A DNA stretch of 64,000 nucleotides from CAYVOV01 sp964453525 (GTDB taxonomy: Bacteria > Chloroflexota > Dehalococcoidia > Dehalococcoidales > UBA2162): contig CAYVOV010000017.1 of the NCBI GenBank assembly GCA_964453525.1, positions 1 through 64,000 on the forward strand. Reading direction: 5' to 3'. This document shows, piece after piece, positions 35,617 through 45,147 of this stretch. A program made the position numbers and the translations under genes. Every line of letters begins with the position of its first letter. Positions within the stretch are counted from its first letter, which is position 1. The notes beneath the pieces were generated by a model. It saw nothing but the letters and a program-made list of their open reading frames with translations. It had not been told where the DNA came from and did not search any database.

Positions 35617-37335
35617 ATGGAGAAGACAATACCTGTTGACGAGGGGGCAGAAGCTTTCTTAGAATTGCTGAATGCCAATGATGTGGAGTATATCTTTCTA
35701 AACCCCGGTACCGATACCTTCCCCATTCAAGAAGCTATATCCAAGTTTAAAGCGCTGGGGAAACGTACTCCAAAAGTCATTCTCTGCCTCCACGAGTCCG
35801 TAGCCATGGCGGCTGCTCATGGATATTTTGCTGTTACCGGGCGACCTCAGGTGGTTCTGGTACATGTTGATATTGGTACTCAGCAGGTAGGCGGAGCGTT
35901 GCACAATGCGCAACGCGGCAGAGCCGGTGTCATTTTCTGTGCCGGACGGGCTCCTTCAACTTACGGGCAGAATATACGCGGCGAACGCAATGCCGGAATA
36001 CACTGGATTCAGGAGCAGTATGACCAGGCCGGAATTGTGCGCGGCTATGTAAAGTGGGAATACGAGTTACGCAGCACAGCAAATATGCACCAGGTGTTGC
36101 AGCGAGCTTTCCAGATTGCCTCTACCGAGCCCTGTGGTCCCGTCTATCTCACTCTGCCCAGGGAGTTACTTATGGAGAAGATTGAAAGCGTTACCATTCC
36201 CGATGTATCAAAACATTCCGCCGTGACAACCCCGGAAGCAGATACTACTCAACTAACCAGAATCGCCGATATTCTATTGCAGGCCGAGTCACCTCTTATT
36301 GTCTCCGGTGATACGGGCAGACATCCGCAGGCGGTAGCATCACTTGTGGAACTGGCAGAGAAGCTGGGGGCACGGGTGATTCCTGATATGGTCAGGATGA
36401 GCTTCCCCGGCACTCATCCCCTCTGTGCTAGCGGCTTCGGTCAGCCGTACTTTCAGGATGCCGACGCTATTTTACTTATTGATAAAGATATTCCTTATAT
36501 CCCCGGCCAGACAAAGCTTAGAGACGATGCAAAGATATTGCACATCAGTATCGACCCGATTAAGCACGATATACCCCTGTGGGTCTTTCCCGGAGATGTA
36601 TTCGTTCAGGCTGACCCCGGCAAAGCACTGTCTGCTTTGAACGGGATAGTCCGGCAGAAACTAACAGTGGAACAAAAAACTCGTTTTCAAGCCCGCTTTG
36701 AGCAGGTACAGAGTGAGAATGAGCAGGTGCGAGAAAGAAGACGGGCTTCTGCTCTGGCCAAAGCGGAGCAGAAGCCGATCTCTCCGGAATGGCTCAGGTA
36801 CTGTGTTAACGAAGTAATCGACGAAGACACCATTATCGTACATGAGATGGGCCGGGCAGTTCCTCGAAATAAACCGGGAACCCTGTTTGACAGCGGCGGG
36901 TCAAGCCTGGGATTCGGTATGGGCGGAGCTCTGGGAATCAAGCTGGCTTCTCCGGACCGGACGGTAGTCAGCATGGAAGGTGATGGGTGTTTGATATTCG
37001 GCAGTCCAATCCCGACTCTCTGGGCGGCCAGCGTCTATAATGCTCCTTTTCTGGCAATCATTTTTAACAATCAGCAGTACCATGCTCCGCGGGGAATGGT
37101 TGGTATCCGCGGAGCATATGGCGAAGAGAGCTACTCGGAAAAGACCGGTGTCTGGGAAGGTATTGATATCGTCCCATCCCCTGATTACGCCCTGGTTGCC
37201 CGGGCCTGTGGTGCCTGGGGACAAATGGTAGAAGACCCGTCAGAGCTCATTTCAGTGTTAAAGGAGGGGCTAAACCAGGTAAGACAGGGCAAGCCTGCCT
37301 TAATAGATGTCAGACTGGAGAATCCGTACCCCTAA
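35617..37335 (+). CDS. Acetolactate-synthase-like ThDP-dependent enzyme, paralogue 2
   Basis: A 572-residue relative of the protein at 8.9 kb with the same Pyr-central-PP layout. It has the cofactor Glu in CLHESVAMAAAHGY, and here the PP motif is the canonical GDG (SMEGDGCLIFG) with IFNNQQYH. Shared segments such as GAEAFLELLNANDVEYIFLNP show common descent. The second of two in-frame ATGs is chosen, six bases after AAAGGT; the first is 15 bases earlier. It is divergent from the ferredoxin oxidoreductase operon, so both act on 2-oxoacids or related substrates. Exact reaction unknown. Confidence 0.87.
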   Translation: MEKTIPVDEGAEAFLELLNANDVEYIFLNPGTDTFPIQEAISKFKALGKRTPKVILCLHESVAMAAAHGYFAVTGRPQVVLVHVDIGTQQVGGALHNAQRGRAGVIFCAGRAPSTYGQNIRGERNAGIHWIQEQYDQAGIVRGYVKWEYELRSTANMHQVLQRAFQIASTEPCGPVYLTLPRELLMEKIESVTIPDVSKHSAVTTPEADTTQLTRIADILLQAESPLIVSGDTGRHPQAVASLVELAEKLGARVIPDMVRMSFPGTHPLCASGFGQPYFQDADAILLIDKDIPYIPGQTKLRDDAKILHISIDPIKHDIPLWVFPGDVFVQADPGKALSALNGIVRQKLTVEQKTRFQARFEQVQSENEQVRERRRASALAKAEQKPISPEWLRYCVNEVIDEDTIIVHEMGRAVPRNKPGTLFDSGGSSLGFGMGGALGIKLASPDRTVVSMEGDGCLIFGSPIPTLWAASVYNAPFLAIIFNNQQYHAPRGMVGIRGAYGEESYSEKTGVWEGIDIVPSPDYALVARACGAWGQMVEDPSELISVLKEGLNQVRQGKPALIDVRLENPYP

Positions 37336-37360
37336 TACAGCGGGCTTCCTTTAAGATAGG

Positions 37361-37405
37361 GAAAGGGCACAGCCGGAGTATTTGACTATCTGGCTATGCC
37401 CTTTC
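37361..37405. terminator. Hairpin between convergent genes
   Basis: The stem GAAAGGGCACAGCC / GGCTATGCCCTTTC with one mismatch lies between convergent genes and is followed on the plus strand by CTATTCTT. It probably ends the ThDP-enzyme transcript and may work in both directions. Confidence 0.7.
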
Positions 37406-37435
37406 TATTCTTACTCTATCTTTATATTGCCATAT

Positions 37436-39217
37436 CTAATAGCCCAGGCGTGCCTTCAGTTCCTGGTCCATCCAGAGATAGGTACGTTGATAGTTAGCAA
37501 TAGAAGACTGAGCAATGTTAGTCTCACCCTGGTAATTCTGTATCCACGGCTGCCACATGGTATATCTGCTCGGCGCCGGCAGCCAAATCCCCCAGGAATA
37601 CTCGAGAATGTGCGGGGCTATGCCTTTCAGCTCTTGCAGCATCATTGCAGTATCCTTACCAACAGTCGCCAGGACCTTGTTATAAGTTTCCCTGGTCTGA
37701 GGTGTCTCAAAATAGGAGGGATTACTTGAGCTCTCTGCGCGAAGGTTGAGCATTTTCCAGAAGGTAAAGGGATATGTCATTGCCATGCACATCTCCTCGA
37801 CCTGCCTGCCCTTGACCATAGCTGTTATCATACCACCTTCTCCCGGTTGAAGCTCCATATCAATGCCGACTGCAAGCAGGTACTCTCTGATTATAGAAAG
37901 CAGGTCTACCTCTTCATTGGTGCAGATAATCGAGGTCTTAAAGCCATTTGGATAGCCCGCATCGGCAAGGAGTTGTTTTGCCTTATCCGGTTTGTACTCA
38001 AATAATTCCTGGACTATTTCAGGCATTTGTTCAAGCGGTACAAACTCGTTCTGAAATGCATCAGTGGGAAGAAACGGATAACACAACAGAGCGCCGTGAC
38101 CATCGTAATATTCATCGAGTATCTCCCTCTGATTTACCGCCAGATTCATTGCCTGCCTGACTCTTAAATCTTTAAAAGGCAGTTCCTCCTTGTCTATCCT
38201 GCCGCATGGGAAGGTGGGAAGAGATGCATATACTTCCATATAGTGCAGGTCAGGACGTTGATTCATGAACCTCTCCCAGTCCTCAAATCCGACTTCCGTG
38301 AGAAAATCAATCTTACCCGTCCGGAATCCCGCCTGCCGGGTGGACAAATCAGGTATAATTGGTGTCCTTAATCCATCAAAATAGGGCAACTGATTTTCCG
38401 GGTGGAGAGGGTCATGCTGCCAGTAGTTGGGGTTTTTCTCGTAGGTTATACTGCTGCCTATTACATAATCGGTAACCATAAAGGGCCCTGTCCCGACCAT
38501 TGTTTCCCAGGTAATCATATCATCGCCTAATTCGGGCGGGACCATTCTTACCGACTCGCCGGTTACGAAAACATTCAGCCCTTGTGCATGGGGAGGGACC
38601 TTGACCTCAAGCGTATACTTATCAGTTGCTGTGGCTGATATTATCCTGTCCTCCGGCGGATTACCAAGCATGAGCCAGCTCTGGGGAGAATTCCATTCCC
38701 GGTTTATACTCCAGGCAGCATCTTCAGCAGTAAATTCCCTGCCGTTCAACGGCGGCTTATCCCACCAGTGAACTCCATGCCGGATGTGAAAAAGCAGCGT
38801 TTCATCATCAGGCATTTCCCAGCTCTCAGCAAGAAGGCCGGTCATCAAGTCTGTTCTACCGGTTAAGCCCTGAGTCCAGTCAGTTTCTCCGGTTCCGGCT
38901 GGGCCCTTTGCCCAGTCTCCTGTGAGCAAACTTTCATCCGTAATAAAGTTAGGCACCAGCATAAAATTCATATAATATTTCGGATCAAAACCAATAGGGT
39001 CTCCACCAACAGAAACCATGTATCCGCCATACTTCGGCACACTTGGGTCCAGCAGCCCTTCTTCCTCTATCTCTTCTTCCTCTTCTTCTTCGCCTATTAC
39101 AACCTCTTCCTCCTCTTCTTCTTCCTCCTCCGTCGTCGTTGGTGTACCGCATGATGCTACCACCAGCGATATCGCCATCACGCAGCTTATCATCAACCAG
39201 AGAATTCTTTTTGCCAT
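37436..39217 (-). CDS. Family-5 (peptide-type) ABC substrate-binding lipoprotein 1
   Basis: A 593-residue SBP_bac_5 protein. A signal peptide ends in the lipobox LVVASC with lipidated Cys23. Next comes an extreme acidic linker, residues 30-53, of two Glu runs (nine and seven). The binding-protein domain follows: LLFHIRHGVHWWDKPPLNGREFTAEDA... and VRQAMNLAVNQREI are family signatures. These proteins capture oligopeptides, nickel or other solutes for an importer, but no permease or ATPase gene is in the window. Expression is likely controlled by the promoter and hairpin leader just upstream. A paralogue with a similar leader lies at 51.8 kb. Confidence 0.9.
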   Translation of the reverse strand: MAKRILWLMISCVMAISLVVASCGTPTTTEEEEEEEEEVVIGEEEEEEEIEEEGLLDPSVPKYGGYMVSVGGDPIGFDPKYYMNFMLVPNFITDESLLTGDWAKGPAGTGETDWTQGLTGRTDLMTGLLAESWEMPDDETLLFHIRHGVHWWDKPPLNGREFTAEDAAWSINREWNSPQSWLMLGNPPEDRIISATATDKYTLEVKVPPHAQGLNVFVTGESVRMVPPELGDDMITWETMVGTGPFMVTDYVIGSSITYEKNPNYWQHDPLHPENQLPYFDGLRTPIIPDLSTRQAGFRTGKIDFLTEVGFEDWERFMNQRPDLHYMEVYASLPTFPCGRIDKEELPFKDLRVRQAMNLAVNQREILDEYYDGHGALLCYPFLPTDAFQNEFVPLEQMPEIVQELFEYKPDKAKQLLADAGYPNGFKTSIICTNEEVDLLSIIREYLLAVGIDMELQPGEGGMITAMVKGRQVEEMCMAMTYPFTFWKMLNLRAESSSNPSYFETPQTRETYNKVLATVGKDTAMMLQELKGIAPHILEYSWGIWLPAPSRYTMWQPWIQNYQGETNIAQSSIANYQRTYLWMDQELKARLGY

Positions 39218-39257
39218 TTTTTACCTCCTCTTTTAACTACAGATTGCAGCCCTATAT

Positions 39258-39306
39258 AAAAAAGGCATCAGCAATCACCACCTAATTCGGTGAGTGCTAA
39301 TGCCTT
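39258..39306 (-). promoter_or_regulatory. Leader hairpin with U-tract (candidate attenuator) of lipoprotein 1
   Basis: On the minus strand AAAGGCATTAGCACTCACC pairs with GGTGATTGCTGATGCCTTT (18 of 19 positions including G-U) and runs into TTTTTT. It is about 55 nt after the predicted transcription start and about 40 nt before the start codon, so it would stop transcription inside the leader unless relieved. AAATATGC precedes it, as in the leader at 53840-53893. Confidence 0.65.
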
Positions 39307-39367
39307 TGCGGCGCCGCATATTTACTCTCTCTTTAACTCAATATACTATCCTTTCCCTCGCTGGCAG

Positions 39368-39396
39368 AGTATACGCCAACATCAGATGTATGTCAA
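39368..39396 (-). promoter_or_regulatory. Consensus promoter of lipoprotein 1
   Basis: Minus-strand TTGACA (39396-39391), exactly 17 bases, then TATACT (39373-39368). It lies between the MmgE/PrpD stop and the lipoprotein gene. The same two hexamers and spacing occur before the second lipoprotein gene. Confidence 0.8.
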
Positions 39397-39471
39397 TAGT
39401 GAAAAAGAAATATCACCTACACGCTGGTTCTATATATTCTGCGAACATCTAATTTTTCTGGCATCTTTCTA

Positions 39472-40914
39472 TTACCTCTTTACTGCCAGCTCAACTATTT
39501 TGGCAACATTATCCACTTCCTCCAGATTGTCCACCAGCTCTTTTATCTCTTCCGCAGCCTTCCTGCTGACCATTTGACTGAACTCCACCTGTTCCATGAA
39601 CTTATTGACCAAAGTTTCTCTGGGTAGTGGACGAGAAGGTTCACCCTGTGCCTGAGCAACGTACTCGGAGAGTGTACGCCCGTCCTTCAGCCTTACCTCA
39701 ACTTCAACACCTTCGGTTTTATCCAGTTCTGCCAGTGCCAGCGTTATTTTACCGATAAGGGCTTGAACTCCGGGGTCACGTATTGCTTCCTCGGTGTAAT
39801 CCTTGTTCTGAGCAGTCCCTCTCGTCAGTGCGCTGGCTACGGCGTACTTGTAGCTGAAGAGCGCGTCGCCGGTGGGGTAGTCACCAACCTTGTAGGGTCT
39901 TGCATAATGCAGACCTGTAGCCACACCCGGAGAAGTGCGTAGAATAGCTTCTTCTATATCGTCAGCCTTGATACCGTGTTTATGGACCAGCGCGACTGAG
40001 GCAGCAATGGGTGCCTGAGTAGGTCCACCACCCAGATACGGCTTAAACAGAACCTCCACATAAAACTTCTTGCCGACATCTTCAGTAAACATTTCCGGAT
40101 GGTCATATTGGCGTGGACCACCTCCGTCGAAACCACTTCCACCAAAGAATGGGTCTATTGCTCCTGTCCACCCTCCTTTAGCCAGCAGTGCCGCAACGAT
40201 ACCACCTCGAGCCGATGTACCCTGGCCTATTTTAAAGGTAGGCGCTCCGTCCCAGATGCCTCCACCGAATCCATCTGACCTGCCGACGAGACCAAGGGTA
40301 TTTCTCATTTGACGCTGGTTCAAGCCCAGCAAACGACCGGCAATGGCGGCTGCTCCATAAGTTGGTGTTGAAACCATCATCCCCGTCTGAGGTATACTGC
40401 CGGGGGGAGGGCCTTCGCCAGGTTTGCGATATTCACCGGGAAGGGGATGGTCGTTAGCAAGATGCAACCTTGCAGCGAGGTCATCACCCACCACCAGGGC
40501 GGTGATTAATTCCCTGCCGCTTATACCTTTGCTTTCCCCCAAAGTAAGGGCTGTCAATACCGTCGTCTCACTGACATGATGGGGAACTATCCTGTCATTA
40601 AAAATATAAGCCAGCGGCCCCCGGTCGAAACCACGGCACATGGTGCAGTTTACAAAAGCCACTTCATGGGCTGGCGCCCTGACACCGTGACCAATGATAG
40701 TGGCTTCCTCTTTGCCTCCCCAGTCTTCGACCATTTTTACCAGTGATATTATATCGGGAAGGGTGGCACCACCGATGGCACATCCAATGGTATCAAAAAT
40801 GCGGGTCTTTGTGTTATCTATCGTTTCCCGGTCAATGTCCTCAAAGCGGGTATTCAAAATATTGGCTGATAGTGCCTCAAGAACCGCTTCTCCGTTAATA
40901 TTTTCGATACTCAT
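39472..40914 (-). CDS. MmgE/PrpD family protein
   Basis: A 480-residue MmgE/PrpD protein, a family including 2-methylcitrate dehydratase, cis-aconitate decarboxylase-like and other hydro-lyases. The N-terminal helical domain has KTRIFDTIGCAIGGA and CRGFDRGP, the central part RQMRNTLGLVGRSDGFGGG, and the C-terminal domain VEVRLKDGRTLSEYV. The ATG is preceded by GGGGG; a GTG-type extension 78 bases upstream lacks family similarity. No citrate synthase or prpB-like gene is near, so a methylcitrate role is unsupported; a carboxylate dehydratase or decarboxylase of the local catabolic cluster is more likely. Confidence 0.87.
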   Translation of the reverse strand: MSIENINGEAVLEALSANILNTRFEDIDRETIDNTKTRIFDTIGCAIGGATLPDIISLVKMVEDWGGKEEATIIGHGVRAPAHEVAFVNCTMCRGFDRGPLAYIFNDRIVPHHVSETTVLTALTLGESKGISGRELITALVVGDDLAARLHLANDHPLPGEYRKPGEGPPPGSIPQTGMMVSTPTYGAAAIAGRLLGLNQRQMRNTLGLVGRSDGFGGGIWDGAPTFKIGQGTSARGGIVAALLAKGGWTGAIDPFFGGSGFDGGGPRQYDHPEMFTEDVGKKFYVEVLFKPYLGGGPTQAPIAASVALVHKHGIKADDIEEAILRTSPGVATGLHYARPYKVGDYPTGDALFSYKYAVASALTRGTAQNKDYTEEAIRDPGVQALIGKITLALAELDKTEGVEVEVRLKDGRTLSEYVAQAQGEPSRPLPRETLVNKFMEQVEFSQMVSRKAAEEIKELVDNLEEVDNVAKIVELAVKR

Positions 40915-41098
40915 ATTCAATCCCCCTTCACGGCTTTTGGTTACGCCCGCACTACCGGCAAACCTGGAGTCTGTATGGTGGTACCGGGGCAAGGTGTATT
41001 CAATACCTGCGCTGCCATCGGAACCGCTTATGCCGCATCAACACCGCTGCTGTTGCTGGCCGGGAAAGTAATTTAGATTCACCAGATTCAGGTAATAT

Positions 41099-42100
41099 TT
41101 ACGGGACGGCTTTTAATACACGTAATGCCCGCAGCGTCACCCACTTGTTCGGCTGTCTTTTTACGCCAAAATCAATCCAGGTCTTGCCTTTGTAATCGTA
41201 TTCCAGTTCCCAGCGCCCCTGTTCGTCCTGCTTGTCACGAATTACCTCAAGGGCGTTAGCCAGCCGCGAGTCATTACCGTATCCCAGCGCTACCAGTGCC
41301 TCCACATTCTGCAGAATATCGGTCACATAAAATGCCGGAAAGCCGAATTTCCACCAGTTACTGCTCGGTTTATCAGCGTACCCACAGGGATAATCAGCCT
41401 TTGCGGGGTCGGTGCTGAACAGGAAATCGACTCCGGCATCGATAGCATCTTTAATCAGCGGCGTTCTTTTTCCCTCCGGCAGTTTGCTGAAAGCCAGCAT
41501 TACCTTCACCGCTCCCCAGGCGCAGGACAGCTTGTTGTTTGCCCCGCAGGCAAAGTTCGGCCCGCATTTATAGGCGTAGTAGCGTAGTGGGGCATTCTTA
41601 TCCTCAATCGGAGCCAATCCTTCTCCGGTAACAGTCCGTGCCATCCATTCGAATGCGGTATCCAGGCGCGGGTCTTCTGAGCCGAGGTCGAGTAACGCTG
41701 CGCAGAGGTTACCCTGCAGGCAGTCTATTGTCCCGGAGGGCTGCCCGTTCACCGAGAAATGCCCGCCCTCTGTCAGCGTGTTGTCAAGAAGGTAAGAACA
41801 GGCAGTTGCAATCCGTTCATCAGCATCTATTGAAGCGCCCAGTTGAGCAAGCAGGATAACAGACCACACCGTTCCTCTATATTTGGGAGAGTATCCGGCA
41901 CCGGGTTTCACCCAGTAGCCTTCCCTGTTCATCTCTGCCAGTACCTGATTGATGAAACCTGTGGTATGTGCCTTTTCTCTTACTACAGCCAGGTCCTTTT
42001 CACCAGCATCAACAATGTCACGTAAAGCCAGATACCTGACACCGGTTTCATCCGGCTCCAGCAACCATTCGATTCCGTCTCTATCTCTATTACTGTTCAC
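41099..42100 (-). CDS. Toroid-fold (prenyltransferase/cyclase repeat-like) protein
   Basis: A 333-residue soluble protein built of repeating helical units with GxW-type segments (GYWVKPGAGYSPKYRGTVWS, DEQGRWELEYDYKGKTW), like the alpha-alpha toroid of terpene cyclases and prenyltransferases. No DxDD or DDxxD cyclase motif is visible, so it is probably not a terpene cyclase. Relatives in databases often carry unhelpful names. Start is a GTG with no clear ribosome site. It follows the GyrI-like gene by 48 bases and may be in one transcript with it and the decarboxylase gene. Confidence 0.65.
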   Translation of the reverse strand: MNSNRDRDGIEWLLEPDETGVRYLALRDIVDAGEKDLAVVREKAHTTGFINQVLAEMNREGYWVKPGAGYSPKYRGTVWSVILLAQLGASIDADERIATACSYLLDNTLTEGGHFSVNGQPSGTIDCLQGNLCAALLDLGSEDPRLDTAFEWMARTVTGEGLAPIEDKNAPLRYYAYKCGPNFACGANNKLSCAWGAVKVMLAFSKLPEGKRTPLIKDAIDAGVDFLFSTDPAKADYPCGYADKPSSNWWKFGFPAFYVTDILQNVEALVALGYGNDSRLANALEVIRDKQDEQGRWELEYDYKGKTWIDFGVKRQPNKWVTLRALRVLKAVP

Positions 42101-42148
42101 TGTTGGATATTATGCCTGATGATAAAGGAGACCAATCACAGGGGGATG

Positions 42149-42634
42149 TCAACCGCTTCCTTTTCTTTGTACGGGGAATCTGAGCTCAGTAATAAGTTCC
42201 TCAGGCTCTGCCGAGATATTCAGGTAAAATTCCTCATAGGGTCCGTTAATTTCGTAGCCGTTTTCAGAAATCCAATTTCTAAGAGACATAAACGTTTCTT
42301 CGATTTTCTCATACGGTCCTTTATATATCATAGCTGCTACCTGGCCCGGCCTCAGATGTTTTACTCCGAAACCATCATCGTCCGGTTCCATAGCATCCAA
42401 GTCATCTGTAATCTGGCTTCGAAGCTCCCAGCGTATATCGTCCTCGTCTACCTGTCCGGGTAAATCATAATACACAAGCATAGCCGGCCCTTTTGCCTTA
42501 TACCCCTTTTCTCTTATCCAGCTATAGAGCTTATTGAAGGCTGCAGGAACCCGGCTCATACCTCCTTTAGCACCGAAGTAAACTACCGTCATCGGCTCAT
42601 CCTGCTTTAAGGTTACTTTTACAGATGAATCCAT
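42149..42634 (-). CDS. GyrI-like small-molecule-binding protein
   Basis: A 161-residue stand-alone GyrI-like (SOUL/BmrR-effector-type) domain with two similar halves, VYFGAKGGMSRVPAAFNKLYSWI and AAMIYKGPYEKIEETFMSLRNWI. Family members bind small ligands; some act as regulators' effector domains or hydrolases. There is no DNA-binding domain. The ATG is seven bases after AAGGAGG; an in-frame TTG two codons upstream overlaps the site spacing. It lies 12 bases downstream of the decarboxylase gene, probably in one operon. Confidence 0.8.
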   Translation of the reverse strand: MDSSVKVTLKQDEPMTVVYFGAKGGMSRVPAAFNKLYSWIREKGYKAKGPAMLVYYDLPGQVDEDDIRWELRSQITDDLDAMEPDDDGFGVKHLRPGQVAAMIYKGPYEKIEETFMSLRNWISENGYEINGPYEEFYLNISAEPEELITELRFPVQRKGSG

Positions 42635-42646
42635 CTTCAAACCTCC

Positions 42647-43927
42647 TTAAGCGCCGGCTTTTAGAATTTTCGGCTCGAAGCTGTGCGTGGCGAAGAGGTC
42701 GTCGATTGTTTCAGCTCGCCGGGTAAGCTCGATAGTGCCGTCAGTACGTAACAGTAGTTCCTGAGGACGTAACCATCCGTTATAGTTGCCGCCCATGGCC
42801 GGGCTGTGAGCCCCGGTGTCATGCTGAACAAGAATATCTCCCGGCTCCGCCCGCGGCAGGGTCCTCTGTCTGGCAAACTTGTCACTGTTCTCGCATAACG
42901 GACCCACCACGTCGACAACTTCTTCATTGCCCTCTTTCTGCCTTCCGTCAGGGTCGAGTATGGTGATATGGTGATAAGCGTTTTCATAGATTGCCGGTCT
43001 TGGATTTGCCGACATCGTTGAGGCATCGATACCGACATATTCACGGTACTTGCTCATCCTGTTAATCACCCTGGTGACCAGGGCGCCGTGAGGGCCGGTG
43101 ATATAACGGCCGCATTCCATATACAGCCTCGGGTAATAACCGTGTTTCATCTCAAATTCCTTGAGGAGCACCCCGGCTTCTTTTGCCAGGGCAGGCATAT
43201 CGAAGTGCTTGTCTTCCGGCCGGTAGGGGATGCCGATTCCGCCTCCGATATTGAAGAACTCGAATTTTATACCAAGTGCCCGGGAGACCATCTCAACGAC
43301 TTCAAGCATCATCCGGACCGTTTCCATCATGTACTTATAATCCAGTTCATTGGAGATAATCATTGTGTGAATCCCGAACCGCTTTGCGTCGCGGTCGATG
43401 GCTCGTTTGTAAGCCTGGCTAATCTGGTCGTGCCTTACTCCGTACTTTGCTTCCACCGGAATCCCGATGAAATGGCTCCCGCTGCGTCTCTCGCCCGGAT
43501 TATACCGGAAACAAATCAGCTCTGGGAAATCGGCAACTTTATCGATCATCGTTATATCGTCAAGGTTCAGAATACAGCCGCCTTCAGCCGTCGCCAGTTT
43601 GAATAACTCAGCGGAGGTGTTATTCGAGGAAAGCATGATATCATTACCGGGAAATCCGCTGCTACGGGCAAGTATCAGTTCCGATGCCGAGCTGCAATCC
43701 AGGCCGAAGCCCAGTCTTTTGATAATTCCAAGAATTGCCGGGGTGGGTAGCGCCTTTACGGCAAAAAATTCCTGGAAGCCGGATATATCCCTGAAGGTTG
43801 ATTTCAGGTCTTCTCCGGTATTAATAATTCCCTTCTCGTCGAAAATATGAAAAGGCGTGCCAAAATACTCGATAATCCCGGGTAAAATCGGGAACAACCG
43901 GCTCTGGAAAGCTTTTGACATCGGCAC
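42647..43927 (-). CDS. Diaminopimelate decarboxylase-family PLP enzyme
   Basis: A 426-residue fold-type III PLP decarboxylase of the LysA group. The PLP Lys is in FFAVKALPTP, the phosphate-binding glycines in FNIGGGIGIPY, and the C-terminal active-site Cys motif is CENSDKF (CESxD type). The substrate-specific GRYITGPHG block fits LysA. It starts at GTG seven bases after GAGGAGG. Lysine synthesis is the default reading, but no other lysine gene is nearby and relatives act on other amino acids (arginine, carboxynorspermidine), so the symbol is withheld. Followed by the GyrI-like gene. Confidence 0.82.
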   Translation of the reverse strand: MPMSKAFQSRLFPILPGIIEYFGTPFHIFDEKGIINTGEDLKSTFRDISGFQEFFAVKALPTPAILGIIKRLGFGLDCSSASELILARSSGFPGNDIMLSSNNTSAELFKLATAEGGCILNLDDITMIDKVADFPELICFRYNPGERRSGSHFIGIPVEAKYGVRHDQISQAYKRAIDRDAKRFGIHTMIISNELDYKYMMETVRMMLEVVEMVSRALGIKFEFFNIGGGIGIPYRPEDKHFDMPALAKEAGVLLKEFEMKHGYYPRLYMECGRYITGPHGALVTRVINRMSKYREYVGIDASTMSANPRPAIYENAYHHITILDPDGRQKEGNEEVVDVVGPLCENSDKFARQRTLPRAEPGDILVQHDTGAHSPAMGGNYNGWLRPQELLLRTDGTIELTRRAETIDDLFATHSFEPKILKAGA

Positions 43928-44009
43928 GGTAAAGTCCTCCTCAGCTAATTTTTCAGTTTATACTATCTATACTATCTGAAACCATGAAAAAATCAAGTTA
44001 TATAAATAA

Positions 44010-44030
44010 AGCAGCCTGAAAAGGCTGTTT
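44010..44030 (-). terminator. Intrinsic terminator of the second amidohydrolase gene
   Basis: CAGCC-TTTTCA-GGCTG followed by CTTTATTT on the minus strand, 33-50 bases after the stop codon. Confidence 0.65.
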
Positions 44031-44062
44031 TATTTTAGTTCTTTATAATGCGACATGCTATC

Positions 44063-45043
44063 TCAAATACCAATTAATCTGGCAGCATTGCCGCCAAGCA
44101 TTCCCTCGATTTCATTTTCAGGCAGGTCCAGCTTCCTTATCTCTTCAATGTAGCGTTTTGCCTCGGACGGGTTGCGGTCATAGTTGAATGGCCAGTCAGA
44201 GCCGAACATAAGTTTCTGCGGGCTGATATTCGTCAGGGCACATTTTACCGCCGCCATTCCCACTTCTCTCCCGGCCATGTTGAAGTAGAGCTTATCGAAA
44301 TACTCTCGCCAGGGCCTGGTTATCATCGGCTCGCCGGTATAGAGGCTGGGACAGCCGGGGCCGACATAATTCATATAGGCATCCATGCGTTCCAGCACCG
44401 CCGATATACCTCCGCCGAAGTGGTTCATTATTATTTTCAGGTCAGGAAAATCTTCGAGGACACCGCCGAGGTAGACACGCAGGGTTGCCGCGCACATGTC
44501 CAGTTCCCGTGCCATAACGTAATACAGAGCGTAGGAAGCATGGACAGCATCAAAACCGGGCGGCTCCAGCGTTACGTGCACGTCGAGTGGTATCCCGAGT
44601 TCGGCAACCTTTTCATAGAATGGCCATAGTTCACGCGAGTCCAGGTGTTGACCTTCGGTTACTGTCCAGATATGCACTCCCTTGAGCCCCAGTCCTCCTG
44701 TGGCTCTCGCCAGCTCCTTAAAAGCCGGCTCTCCTCCCAGTGGCGGAACAGTGGCGAATCCGATGAACCGCCCGGGATGTTCCCCTACCAGCCCGGCGCA
44801 AAAATCGTTCCACCTCTGGCATTGTTCGAGACTGCTGATTGGATTTGTGGTCAGCACTGCCATATCTATGCCGACCTCATCCATGAACTGTAAATGGGAT
44901 TCGGCTCGTCCGACCTCCTCAAAGGAACGGATTTTCATTTTGCCATCGGTGTCCCAGTACCGCTCACATATCTTGCCCGATTCGCTGGTACCCCTTTCGA
45001 GCAAATCAAAAGTAGCCAAGTGGTGCTCCATATCAATTATCAT
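44063..45043 (-). CDS. Amidohydrolase-family protein (gamma-resorcylate-decarboxylase-like)
   Basis: A 326-residue amidohydrolase_2 protein. Metal-site segments are E6-x-H8 in IIDMEHHLA, His in LDVHVTLEPPG, His in IIMNHFGGG and Asp in MFGSDWPFNYD. The E-x-H start fits the decarboxylase branch (gamma-resorcylate decarboxylase, ACMSD-like) rather than hydrolases. It is related to the protein at 29.1 kb but keeps a complete metal site. The ATG is eight bases after GGGGG; an upstream in-frame start lacks a site. It ends with an intrinsic terminator. Substrate unknown. Confidence 0.85.
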   Translation of the reverse strand: MIIDMEHHLATFDLLERGTSESGKICERYWDTDGKMKIRSFEEVGRAESHLQFMDEVGIDMAVLTTNPISSLEQCQRWNDFCAGLVGEHPGRFIGFATVPPLGGEPAFKELARATGGLGLKGVHIWTVTEGQHLDSRELWPFYEKVAELGIPLDVHVTLEPPGFDAVHASYALYYVMARELDMCAATLRVYLGGVLEDFPDLKIIMNHFGGGISAVLERMDAYMNYVGPGCPSLYTGEPMITRPWREYFDKLYFNMAGREVGMAAVKCALTNISPQKLMFGSDWPFNYDRNPSEAKRYIEEIRKLDLPENEIEGMLGGNAARLIGI

Positions 45044-45147
45044 CTGCTTTACCCCCTGCCTTCCCACGATATTTGACCGACACCTAATATAACGGTATTG
45101 AATAGCCGTGTTAGAGATCAGTATGAATAAACATTATAACTGCTGGA

